Source: Phaeocystidibacter marisrubri (GTDB taxonomy: Bacteria; Bacteroidota; Bacteroidia; Flavobacteriales; Schleiferiaceae). Taken from it: a stretch of DNA of 64,000 nucleotides. The stretch spans positions 620,001 through 684,000 of the forward strand of contig NZ_WBVQ01000001.1 of NCBI RefSeq assembly GCF_008933165.1. The letters are read 5' to 3'. Below the pieces are notes generated by a model. The model was not told the DNA's origin. It saw only the letters and a program-made list of their open reading frames with translations, and made no database searches. A program made the position numbers and the translations under genes. This document shows, in pieces, positions 32,390 to 39,978 of the stretch (the first letter of the stretch is position 1; each line of letters starts with the position of its first letter).

Positions 32390-32406
32390 GAGCCTTGAAT
32401 TTGGCG

Positions 32407-32414
32407 CAAAAATA
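32407..32414 (-). promoter_or_regulatory. -7 promoter box TATTTTTG of ilvE
   Basis: An exact TAnnTTTG box 17 bases upstream of the ATG; no clear -33 TTG. Confidence 0.55.
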
Positions 32415-32463
32415 GGTAATTGAATTGAGAGATTCATCCTGCACACTACTTGCCTCAATATCT

Positions 32464-32471
32464 TATCTTTG
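32464..32471 (+). promoter_or_regulatory. -7 promoter box TATCTTTG of the DUF4920 operon
   Basis: An exact TAnnTTTG box 14 bases before the ATG at 32486, back to back with the ilvE promoter. Confidence 0.6.
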
Positions 32472-32485
32472 GGGTTCAAAAACTT

Positions 32486-33025
32486 ATGATGATGAAGAAA
32501 TACTGGATGTTTGTCCCTGCCATTATGGGACTAGTGGCTTGCAATTCTGGAGGAGCAGAAGAAGCGAATGCAGATAATGCAGAAACTACATCAACTGAAG
32601 TTGCTCAAAGTGAGGACGCTATGTCGACAGGCGAGCTGATGTACTTTGGTGATACGGTAACTTTTGAGAATGCAGTTAGCACGGAAGAAATGATGGCTGT
32701 TCTCAATGAGAACGATTCTGCGCAGCTGAAGGTGAAAGGCGAAATTTCTGCGGTTTGTACAAAGAAGGGATGTTGGATGAGCATGCCATTGCCACAAGGA
32801 GGCGATATGCACGTTTCTTACAACTACGAGTTTCTACTTCCAACTGGAGGAATTGAAGGTAAAGAAGTAGTGGTTGAAGGGCAGGTGAAAAAAGTAGTTC
32901 ACTCGGTGGAGTACTTGCGTCACTTGGCTGAAGATGCAGGCAAGTCACCTGAAGAAATTCAAGCGATCGTTGAGCCTAAAACCAAAGTTAGCTTCCTAGC
33001 TACAGGAGTAACTATTAAGTCATAA
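32486..33025 (+). CDS. DUF4920 family lipoprotein
   Basis: A 179-residue lipoprotein (FVPAIMGLVACNSG); any of three consecutive ATG codons (32486, 32489, 32492) could start it. The domain has SAQLKVKGEISAVCTKKGCWMSMPL, the DUF4920 hallmark with two Cys separated by four residues, then VVVEGQVKKVVHSVEYLRHLAEDAG. The fold resembles an OB-type domain and the Cys pair may bind a metal or be redox-active. It heads an operon with a c-type cytochrome 2 bases downstream, which would fit a periplasmic redox role. Confidence 0.8.
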   Translation: MMMKKYWMFVPAIMGLVACNSGGAEEANADNAETTSTEVAQSEDAMSTGELMYFGDTVTFENAVSTEEMMAVLNENDSAQLKVKGEISAVCTKKGCWMSMPLPQGGDMHVSYNYEFLLPTGGIEGKEVVVEGQVKKVVHSVEYLRHLAEDAGKSPEEIQAIVEPKTKVSFLATGVTIKS

Positions 33026-33027
33026 TC

Positions 33028-33501
33028 ATGAAGAAGCTATCTGTAATTGCAGGTATTCTTTCATTGGTTTTCTTTGCGATAGCGTGTAACGAACCGGCAC
33101 CAGCTGAAGAACCAGCAGCCGAGGAGCAAAGCGCGGTTAAGGAGGAGATAATAATGCCAGAATCATCAGAACTAGCGCTACTTATGCGCAAGATGTTTGA
33201 TGAGAATATGGCGATTAAGCAGGGAATTTTGAATGGGGAGTTACCTACTGCTTTCCCTGAAGAGTTTTTAGCTATCCACTCTTCCAATGCAACTGAACCA
33301 GAAAAGATTACAGAAGCGTATCACGCTATGGCGGATGCCTACTTGGAAGCGGTGAAGAATATGGTAGCTGCAGACAAGGATCACTCGGTGACTGCATTTA
33401 ATCATATGGTTACGACCTGCATCAACTGTCATAAAACAGTTGCTTGTATGGGACCCATTCCCAAAATCAAGCAATTGAGAATTAAGCCAGATGAAGCGTG
33501 A
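33028..33501 (+). CDS. Class II-like cytochrome c lipoprotein
   Basis: A 157-residue lipoprotein (LVFFAIACNEP). One c-type heme site, CINCH, lies near the C-terminus (about residue 131), preceded by helical segments (LALLMRKMFDENMAIKQGIL, ITEAYHAMADAYLEAVKNM), as in the four-helix class II cytochromes c'. The tail (ACMGPIPKIKQLRI) follows the heme. It is probably a membrane-attached periplasmic electron carrier. It overlaps mnmD by 11 bases, a surprising coupling of an exported heme protein with a tRNA enzyme. Confidence 0.8.
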   Translation: MKKLSVIAGILSLVFFAIACNEPAPAEEPAAEEQSAVKEEIIMPESSELALLMRKMFDENMAIKQGILNGELPTAFPEEFLAIHSSNATEPEKITEAYHAMADAYLEAVKNMVAADKDHSVTAFNHMVTTCINCHKTVACMGPIPKIKQLRIKPDEA

Positions 33502-34150
33502 ATTAAAAGTCACATCTGACGGTTCCAAAACTCTCTACATGGAGAATTGGGACGAATGTTATCACAGCGTGCATGGTGCTCTTAATGAGTCCATGCACGT
33601 TTTCATTAAGAACGGTCTGAATGAAGTTGAAGCGGATTCACTTCACATTTTGGAGTTTGGTTTTGGAACAGGATTGAACGCCTTACTAACGCTCTCTGAA
33701 CGAGGTGGAAGGTCGATTCAATACACGGCTTTGGAGAAGTATCCGCTCAGTGAGGAGGAATGGAATGCCGTTGCTTACGGCAGAACATCAGAAGAAAGGG
33801 TTGCATTTGCTTCCATTCATCTGGCTGATTGGAACGCACCAGTTGAAATTGAATCAGGCTTCGTTCTAAAGAAGGTGGAAACAGGGTTCGAAGAGGTGGA
33901 ATTCGAACCGAATTCTGTAGATCTAATTTATTATGATGCTTTTGCGCCTAGTGCACAGCCAGAATTGTGGACCACGGAACTCTTTACAAAGTGTTTTCAG
34001 ACTCTAAAGCCCGGGGGCTTCTTAGTGACCTATTGCGCGAAAGGTCAGGTGAAGCGAAATATGAAAGAGGTTGGATTTGAGGTAATGGCCTTGCCTGGAC
34101 CACCCATGAAACGCGAAATGACCAAAGCCACAAAACCTTCAAATGTCTAG
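33491..34150 (+). CDS. mnmD: tRNA (mnm5s2U34)-methyltransferase, MnmD type
   Basis: A 219-residue stand-alone methyltransferase matching the N-terminal domain of MnmC. Visible motifs are ILEFGFGTGLNALLTL (SAM site), IYYDAFAPSAQPELWTTELF, and the C-terminal VMALPGPPMKREMTKA. It adds the last methyl group of mnm5s2U at the tRNA wobble position. The oxidoreductase half of MnmC is absent, as is usual in Bacteroidota. It overlaps the genes on both sides. Confidence 0.9.
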   Translation: MKRELKVTSDGSKTLYMENWDECYHSVHGALNESMHVFIKNGLNEVEADSLHILEFGFGTGLNALLTLSERGGRSIQYTALEKYPLSEEEWNAVAYGRTSEERVAFASIHLADWNAPVEIESGFVLKKVETGFEEVEFEPNSVDLIYYDAFAPSAQPELWTTELFTKCFQTLKPGGFLVTYCAKGQVKRNMKEVGFEVMALPGPPMKREMTKATKPSNV

Positions 34151-34589
34151 TACAAAATATACTCTTCGCGTGTACGGTTTTTTAGTCAAAGACGATAAAG
34201 TCTTGATCAGTTCAGAGCATTTTAAAGGAAAGCACCTCTTTAAATTTCCTGGAGGCGGAATGGAAGAGGGGGAAGGAACGAAGGATGCCTTGATTCGAGA
34301 ATTTGACGAAGAGTTGGGATTAGCGGTTGAGGTTTCACAACATGTGTATACCACTGATTTTTACCTGAACTCTTTTTTCGATCCTGCGTATCAAGTGATG
34401 TCTATCTACTATCGAGTAGAAGCAAAAGAATCTCTCAGTTTTGAAACTCACCCCAAAGGAGAGATTCCAAAACCTGGAGATTCTGAATCTTTTCAATGGT
34501 GGGAAATCTCAGACTTGAACAGCGAGATGTTTACCTTCCCAACCGAAGCGAAGGCCTTTGAAGCCTTTCGTACTCTCTTTAACTATTGA
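34143..34589 (+). CDS. Nudix hydrolase
   Basis: A 148-residue Nudix protein with a perfect box, GGGMEEGEGTKDALIREFDE followed by ELGL (G-x5-E-x7-RE-x2-EE-x-G). The substrate is unknown. It overlaps mnmD by 8 bases and its 3' end overlaps the convergent 34579 gene by 11 bases, so no terminator separates them. Confidence 0.88.
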   Translation: MSSTKYTLRVYGFLVKDDKVLISSEHFKGKHLFKFPGGGMEEGEGTKDALIREFDEELGLAVEVSQHVYTTDFYLNSFFDPAYQVMSIYYRVEAKESLSFETHPKGEIPKPGDSESFQWWEISDLNSEMFTFPTEAKAFEAFRTLFNY

Positions 34590-35079
34590 CTTTAGCAAAG
34601 TACTTGCTGTGCCATGAGTCCTTGGCAGGCACTTCCCACTTTGTTCTAAACTCACCGAGGTTCGATACAAGGTTGTTGAACACCATGGTCTCTTCATCAA
34701 TTTCGCCTTCTACGGCCATTGTTTTGAATGAAGACATATCGGTGCTCACCACCAAGTTGTTCTCGCTGCGGAATGCAATCTGCATTCTGTCCATCAAATC
34801 TAGGTTGATTTGATCTTGAATCTTGCGAATAACGGCTACACTGTCATCAATGCTACAACCAGTGGCCGGTTGAACCGATTCATCTACTGCCAGTATAATA
34901 AATCTGCGATGGAGGAGTGCATAACCGGCAAACAATTCCTTGCCGTGAGCTTTCCAATCGGAGACAAAGTTCTCTAATTCAGCGGCGATCACTTCTCGCT
35001 CTTCAACAGTGAGAGGGCGAGGCGCCTGATAGATCCAAATACGTGAATGGTTCGGTAGCTTTTCTAAACCAACATTCAT
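34579..35079 (-). CDS. Conserved cytosolic protein of the envelope/Fe-S cluster (not a true ABC ATPase)
   Basis: A 166-residue protein often labelled ABC transporter ATPase in Bacteroidota genomes, but it has no Walker A, signature or Walker B motif. It starts MNVGLEKLPNHSRIWIYQAPRPLTVEERE and shows a plain alpha/beta pattern (GYALLHRRFIILAVDESVQPATGCSIDDSVAVIRKI). The GCSIDDSV segment is the most distinctive. It lies 18 bases after the HdrB-like gene, in the usual order of this conserved cluster. Function unknown. Confidence 0.75.
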   Translation of the reverse strand: MNVGLEKLPNHSRIWIYQAPRPLTVEEREVIAAELENFVSDWKAHGKELFAGYALLHRRFIILAVDESVQPATGCSIDDSVAVIRKIQDQINLDLMDRMQIAFRSENNLVVSTDMSSFKTMAVEGEIDEETMVFNNLVSNLGEFRTKWEVPAKDSWHSKYFAKVNS

Positions 35080-35097
35080 ACTCTCTAGTTTTTGTGA

Positions 35098-35883
35098 TTA
35101 GCCTTCGGCTTGAGCGAGCAATTCGGCCACGTCGTACACTTTCACATTGGCTTGCTCTTTAATCTTAACACCATCCGTCATCATAGTGTTGCAAAAAGGA
35201 CAACCTGTGGCGATAATTTCTGGTTGAGTTTCGAGAGCTTGCTCGGTGCGTTCAATATTGATGTCTTTGTTGCCCTTTTCAGGTTCTTTAAACATCTGAG
35301 CTCCACCGGCGCCACAACAAAGTCCGCGTTGTTTGCAAGACTTCATTTCAGAGAGATCGGCTTCTAGTTGGGCTAGAACTTCTCGAGGTGCTTCGTATTC
35401 ATTATTCGCACGACCTAAATAACAAGGATCGTGGAAGGTGATACGCTTTCCTTTGTAGGATCCGCCTTGAACTTTCAGGCGACCATCATTGAGAAGCTTT
35501 TTCAAGAATTGGGTATGATGCATAACATCGTATTTCCCTCCCAATTCTGGATATTCATTTTTGAGCGTATTGAAACAATGCGGACAAGTGGTAACGATGT
35601 TTTGAACTTCGTATCCGTTGAGGACTTGAATGTTCATCATTGCCTGCATTTGGAATAGGAATTCATTTCCGGCCCGTTTGGCAGGGTCGCCAGTACACGA
35701 TTCTTCTGTTCCCAGAACGGCGAAAGAGACACCAGCTTTGTTCAGTAGCTGAACAAAAGCACGAGTGATTTTCTTTGCTCTATCATCAAAACTTCCTGCA
35801 CATCCTACCCAGAAGAGTACTTCAGGCTTTTCTCCTGAAGCCATCATTTCTGCCATCGTAGGTACTTTCAACGCATCGCTCAT
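35098..35883 (-). CDS. CCG-domain Fe-S oxidoreductase subunit (HdrB/GlpC-like)
   Basis: A 261-residue protein with two CCG-type Cys-rich domains: VGCAGSFDDRAKKI with ESCTGDPAKRAGNE and VTTCPHCFNTLKNEYP, then HDPCYLGRANN, CCGAGGAQMF and ATGCPFCNTMM. In heterodisulfide reductase and glycerol-3-phosphate dehydrogenase C such domains bind a non-cubane or 4Fe-4S cluster. It is encoded with a membrane 4Fe-4S protein (36342-37658), so the two probably form a membrane electron-transfer complex, partners unknown. Confidence 0.88.
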   Translation of the reverse strand: MSDALKVPTMAEMMASGEKPEVLFWVGCAGSFDDRAKKITRAFVQLLNKAGVSFAVLGTEESCTGDPAKRAGNEFLFQMQAMMNIQVLNGYEVQNIVTTCPHCFNTLKNEYPELGGKYDVMHHTQFLKKLLNDGRLKVQGGSYKGKRITFHDPCYLGRANNEYEAPREVLAQLEADLSEMKSCKQRGLCCGAGGAQMFKEPEKGNKDINIERTEQALETQPEIIATGCPFCNTMMTDGVKIKEQANVKVYDVAELLAQAEG

Positions 35884-35904
35884 ATCGATCTGGACTTTAG
35901 AGTC

Positions 35905-36342
35905 TTATTCTTCGTCTTTAAAAACTTGGATTGTCATGGTTTTATCCACCAAATCAGAGAACGTTCCTTTGTAGCGCGTTGCTCTCACCAAGTGATTGTC
36001 AATCCAATGGTAATTACCTCCTCTAGGTTTCCCCATGAGTAGGCCATGGTACTTAAATCCGTGCTTATTCAGCCAAGTCTCGGTCACTTCTCTATGTTCT
36101 TCCACTCGTGAAGTGAAGAAGGTGATAATATGACCTTCATTGTACCATTTGTTCAAAGTTTCGAGTGCATCCGGGTACAATTTAGCAGTAGCCATTCGCT
36201 CGGGTTCCTCGTTGGGAATATCGTCGCAAATTGTGCCATCAATATCGATGAGATAATTCTTGACGTCTTCCGGGAGCAGTGGACTTACATGCTGTCCGTC
36301 AACAATCTTTTCCTCTAATTTGAGGTCTTTTTTTTCGTTCAT
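35905..36342 (-). CDS. HAD-superfamily phosphatase-like protein
   Basis: A 145-residue protein. Motif I is YLIDIDGTICDD (two Asp as in HAD phosphatases), motif II is FFTSR, and the later IDNHLVRATRYKG takes the place of motif IV. The substrate is unknown. The ATG at 36342 overlaps the TGA of the membrane Fe-S gene (ATGA), so translation is coupled. It sits between two Fe-S subunits, a position that is odd for a phosphatase but conserved in synteny as far as I recall. Confidence 0.82.
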   Translation of the reverse strand: MNEKKDLKLEEKIVDGQHVSPLLPEDVKNYLIDIDGTICDDIPNEEPERMATAKLYPDALETLNKWYNEGHIITFFTSRVEEHREVTETWLNKHGFKYHGLLMGKPRGGNYHWIDNHLVRATRYKGTFSDLVDKTMTIQVFKDEE

Positions 36343-37658
36343 CAAGCTTCGTCTTTCCAGTTGAGTCGGTCGGCTTGGCCGTATTGCCAAGGTGCGCCAT
36401 TGTTTTCAACATTCGACATCATGATGTTCAACTCTTGGGGAGCAGCGGATTCTTCCATAACGAGGAAGTTTCTCATCTGCACAATAATGCTCAATGGGTC
36501 GATGTTCACTGGACAAGCCTGAGTACAGGCGTTACAGCTGGTACATGCCCAAAGCTCCTCGCGCGTGATGTAATCGCCCAACAAGCTCTTTCCATCGTCT
36601 TGGAAGGTACCATTGTTCGCATCAATGATGGCACCAACCTCGGTTAAGCGGTCGCGGGTGTCCATCATGATTTTACGAGGAGATAATTTTTTACCGGTGA
36701 TATTAGCAGGGCATTCAGATGTACAACGGCCACACTCTGTGCAAGAGTAGGCGTTCATCAAGTTAACCCAATTCAAATCGGTTACGTCTTTCGCTCCAAA
36801 GCGTTCAGGTTCTGCGTTGGCATCACCTTCAGCTGGTGCTGCAAATGGATCGGCATTTGGATCCATCATCATTTGAACCTCCTTCGTAACAGAAGCCATA
36901 TTTGGGAACCTTCCTTTCGCATCTAGGTTGGAGAACCATGTGTTTGGAAAGGCCAAAATGATGTGGAAGTGCTTTGAAACAGGGAGGTAATTTAAGAATG
37001 CGAGAATTCCTAAAATGTGGAACCACCATGCGAATCGCTCTACAAAGTGCAACGTAGACTGGGTGAATCCATCGAAAAGTGGAGCCAAATACTGTGAAAC
37101 GGCAAAAGGTCCAGCACCTTCTATGGCAAAGTTGGCTTCTGCTGCGTTCATGGTGAGCAAAGCCGTCATCAACACAATCTCAATAACGAGTATGTTGTTG
37201 GCATCTCTAAAGGCCCAGCCTTTCATTTCTGGACTATGGAAACGCTTTACTTTCGTTACGTTTCTGCGAATCAAGAATATCACGCAAGCTACAATGACAA
37301 GCACCGCAAGGATTTCAAAGAATCCAATCACTACATCATAGAAAGAACCCAAGAACTCGTGGAAAATACGGTGAGTACCTAGCAATCCATCAATGAGAAT
37401 TTCAAGGACTTCAATATTGATAAGAAGAAAGCCAGCGTAAACAATGAAGTGAAGGATTCCGGGAATAGGGCGAGCTTGCATTTTACTCTGCCCAAAGGCC
37501 ACCCGGAGCATGGTAGACCAACGCTCAGATTTGCGATCGGTTCTGTCGATGTCCTTTCCTAGGTTGATATTTCTTCGAATGGTTCCAACCTGCTTGGCGA
37601 ACCAATATCCTGCTCCGATTAATACGAGGGCAAAAACAATATTATCAACGTACTGCAT
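36342..37658 (-). CDS. Membrane-bound 4Fe-4S oxidoreductase (HdrC/HmeC-like)
   Basis: A 438-residue protein. Five membrane helices occupy about residues 1-230 (for example VDNIVFALVLIGAGYWF and FAWWFHILGILAFLNYLPV). Two 4Fe-4S motifs follow, CTECGRCTSECPANI and CTSCNACTQACPVNI. It could pass electrons between the quinone pool and the soluble CCG-domain subunit. The ATG at 37658 is used, 4 bases after the mlaD-like gene stop; the longer frame overlaps that gene by nearly 100 bases. Confidence 0.9.
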   Translation of the reverse strand: MQYVDNIVFALVLIGAGYWFAKQVGTIRRNINLGKDIDRTDRKSERWSTMLRVAFGQSKMQARPIPGILHFIVYAGFLLINIEVLEILIDGLLGTHRIFHEFLGSFYDVVIGFFEILAVLVIVACVIFLIRRNVTKVKRFHSPEMKGWAFRDANNILVIEIVLMTALLTMNAAEANFAIEGAGPFAVSQYLAPLFDGFTQSTLHFVERFAWWFHILGILAFLNYLPVSKHFHIILAFPNTWFSNLDAKGRFPNMASVTKEVQMMMDPNADPFAAPAEGDANAEPERFGAKDVTDLNWVNLMNAYSCTECGRCTSECPANITGKKLSPRKIMMDTRDRLTEVGAIIDANNGTFQDDGKSLLGDYITREELWACTSCNACTQACPVNIDPLSIIVQMRNFLVMEESAAPQELNIMMSNVENNGAPWQYGQADRLNWKDEA

Positions 37659-37662
37659 GCGG

Positions 37663-38703
37663 TTAGTTTTCTTGAGTAGCGGCTTCTCTTTCCTTAAGTC
37701 GTTGCTCTTCCAATTGGTCGATTTCTTCTTGAGAATATCGAGGGCTAGATCCAAAGATGCTAAATTCTACGTAACGATTCGGATTGTATCTCAAATCGAG
37801 AAGTAGGCGATCCAGTGCGGCTGTTGCACTCGTCAGGTTGTGGTAGAGCTCAGGGTCATTGAGTAACTGACCCAAGGTCCCTTCGCCGTTGTTAACTTTC
37901 AGCAAGATTTCATTGGCCTGCTTGCTGGCTACGGCCAACTGAGACATGGTTTCAGCAATTCTCGCTTTTGCCAACGTATCCGAGAGAGAAGCGAGGTTAC
38001 TAAAGATGGTATCTAGTCGGCCTCTATTAGCATTCAGTGTAGAGGTAAGATTGTCGAGGTTTGACGTGATGTTCTGCAACTTTGGTCGACTACTGACGAG
38101 GTACACATTAGCTTCATGAGTGATGCTTCTCAAGTTTTCAAAACTCTCGTTCAGGTTCGCGAAAGAGTTGCGGAAATCGCTCTGAGTTTCTTTCGTGAGG
38201 AACCCTTGGAATACAGCGAGGGCAGTATCTAATGAACCTAGTAGTTTCTCTGTTTTCGCTTTGAGAGGAGCTAATTGCTCATTCACGGCTTCGGTTAATC
38301 CCGGTTGAATGAAAGTTGGAAGTGTATCACCAGACACAGCAGCATCACCTAAATAATCTAGGCCATTGATGTTGAGTTCAACGGTTTTGTTCCCTAAAAC
38401 ATCGCTGACAATAGTGGCTTTGGCGTTATTGGGAATGGGATAATCTGTCGTGATCTGGAAGGTCACCAATAGTGTTCCCGAATAATCAGGGGTGAAATCA
38501 ATGCTATTGACGATTCCCACATTATTTCCATTGATCGTAACGGGTCTACCAGGATTTAGACCTTGTGTATTGTCATATACACCATAGAGTACGGTATGCG
38601 ATGTAAATACATCGCTCCCTTTGAGGAAATTCACGCCCCAATAGAGGACTACCGCGCTCAGGACGAATAATACGCCCACCTTAATCTTCTTATTTACCTT
38701 CAA
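37663..38703 (-). CDS. MlaD family lipid-transport protein (MCE domain)
   Basis: A 346-residue protein with an N-terminal membrane anchor (IKVGVLFVLSAVVLYWGVNFLKG), an MCE domain (YDNTQGLNPGRPVTINGNNVGIVNSIDF) and a long C-terminal helical region (LNESFENLRSITHEANVYL). MlaD hexamers bridge the inner membrane to periplasmic partners and move phospholipids. No MlaE or MlaF gene is nearby. The start is taken as TTG at 38703 (followed by KVNKKIKVG), with another TTG at 38733 possible. Confidence 0.87.
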   Translation of the reverse strand: MKVNKKIKVGVLFVLSAVVLYWGVNFLKGSDVFTSHTVLYGVYDNTQGLNPGRPVTINGNNVGIVNSIDFTPDYSGTLLVTFQITTDYPIPNNAKATIVSDVLGNKTVELNINGLDYLGDAAVSGDTLPTFIQPGLTEAVNEQLAPLKAKTEKLLGSLDTALAVFQGFLTKETQSDFRNSFANLNESFENLRSITHEANVYLVSSRPKLQNITSNLDNLTSTLNANRGRLDTIFSNLASLSDTLAKARIAETMSQLAVASKQANEILLKVNNGEGTLGQLLNDPELYHNLTSATAALDRLLLDLRYNPNRYVEFSIFGSSPRYSQEEIDQLEEQRLKEREAATQEN

Positions 38704-38741
38704 AGTACTGCAAATACTGGGTTTACACCACAATAATACGA

Positions 38742-39914
38742 CTATTGGAGCAGACGTTCAGCCTCGCTAACTGAAATCTTCTCTTCTCCGAGAAATGCGA
38801 TGATGTAGGCGTCTTCAAAACCCGCTTCACGAGCTTCGTTTTTAGCCACTTCGGCATCCTTTAAAGAACTGTATTCACCGTAAGTGTATTTGTAGAGTCT
38901 TCCTTCCTTATAGTAGGATACACCATCTAGTCCTCTAAAATTCTGGGGCACGAGTTCCTTCAGGGAGGAAGAAACGGCAATTTGAACAGTGAAAGAAGGA
39001 ACAGAAGGCTCTGGTTCTTCGATGGTTGATTGATCAACCGCAATCACTTCTTCGATGGTTTGTTGAGGTTGGTCAACTTTGATGCCATCAGAAACGGCGT
39101 CGCGGTGATTCTTATAATCGCGGAATGCACGGAACATAGCGGAGGCCATAAGCTCTTGACCATTGGTTGTGATCAAGAAATCTTCTTCACTTCTATTGGT
39201 AAGGAAGCCCAATTCCACTAGAACACTTGGCATGAAAGTGTAGTCCAACACGTAAAGCACACTTTGTTTCACTCCTCGGTCTCTTCGTTGAACTCGACCT
39301 TTAAATTGATTCTGAACGAGCGTGGCATATTCTATACTCTGATCTAGATAGGCGCGCTGCGCGATGGTGTTGGCCATGTTGGATACGGGAGAATTCGGGT
39401 CGAAACCCTCGTAATTCTGTTCGTAGTTGTCTTCCAAGAAGATTACCGAGTTCTCTCTTTTAGATACTTCGAGGTTGGCATCTTCTCGGGCTAGTCCCAT
39501 CACGAACGTTTCTGCTCCGTAGGCACTTCGAGGACCAGAATTACAGTGGATACTGATAAAGAGATCGGCATGTTCACGGTTGGCAATGGCCGTACGTTCA
39601 TACAATTCCAAGAAACGATCGTCTGTTCGAGTGTAAATTACTTTCACTCCTTCGATGTTTTCAGAAATATATTTTCCCAAGAGAAGAGCAGTAGCCAAGG
39701 CAACATCCTTTTCTTTTTTAGAGTATCGTCCCGTACCTAAGTTGCCTGGATCATGACCACCATGACCAGCATCTATCACTACTACATCTATTTTTCCATT
39801 GTCAGTTTGCCGAGGCACAATCATTGCGATGTTCGGCAAAATGAGACCGAAGAATACGAGAAGTATCCATCGTTTCGTTGGACGTGTGTAAATACCGTGC
39901 ACTTGTTTCGACAC
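38742..39914 (-). CDS. N-acetylmuramoyl-L-alanine amidase with C-terminal SPOR-like domain
   Basis: About 390 residues. After a signal anchor (RWILLVFFGLILPNIAM) comes the Amidase_3 domain: VVVIDAGHGGHDPGNLG (zinc His), KEKDVALATALLLG, LFISIHCNSG (zinc His) and VLVELGFLTNRSEEDF (catalytic Glu). The C-terminal part (FTVQIAVSSSLKELVPQNF, KYTYGEYSSLKDAEVAKNEAREAG) looks like SPOR, which targets denuded glycan at the septum. The start is GTG at 39914 or 39902; the longest frame overlaps lptD and is rejected. Confidence 0.9.
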   Translation of the reverse strand: MSKQVHGIYTRPTKRWILLVFFGLILPNIAMIVPRQTDNGKIDVVVIDAGHGGHDPGNLGTGRYSKKEKDVALATALLLGKYISENIEGVKVIYTRTDDRFLELYERTAIANREHADLFISIHCNSGPRSAYGAETFVMGLAREDANLEVSKRENSVIFLEDNYEQNYEGFDPNSPVSNMANTIAQRAYLDQSIEYATLVQNQFKGRVQRRDRGVKQSVLYVLDYTFMPSVLVELGFLTNRSEEDFLITTNGQELMASAMFRAFRDYKNHRDAVSDGIKVDQPQQTIEEVIAVDQSTIEEPEPSVPSFTVQIAVSSSLKELVPQNFRGLDGVSYYKEGRLYKYTYGEYSSLKDAEVAKNEAREAGFEDAYIIAFLGEEKISVSEAERLLQ

Positions 39915-39978
39915 GTTCGCGTGTTTTTTAAGTAGTTTTGACCCGATTTTTTCGGGTATTACAAAAGTAAAATTTCCG

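Noticed and set aside
34579-35079. ABC transporter ATPase at this locus
   Set aside because: The protein has no Walker A, signature or Walker B motif, although homologues often carry that label.
36342-37754. Longer frame of the membrane Fe-S protein beginning at 37754
   Set aside because: It would overlap the mlaD-like gene by more than 90 bases, and the first membrane helix starts right after the ATG at 37658.
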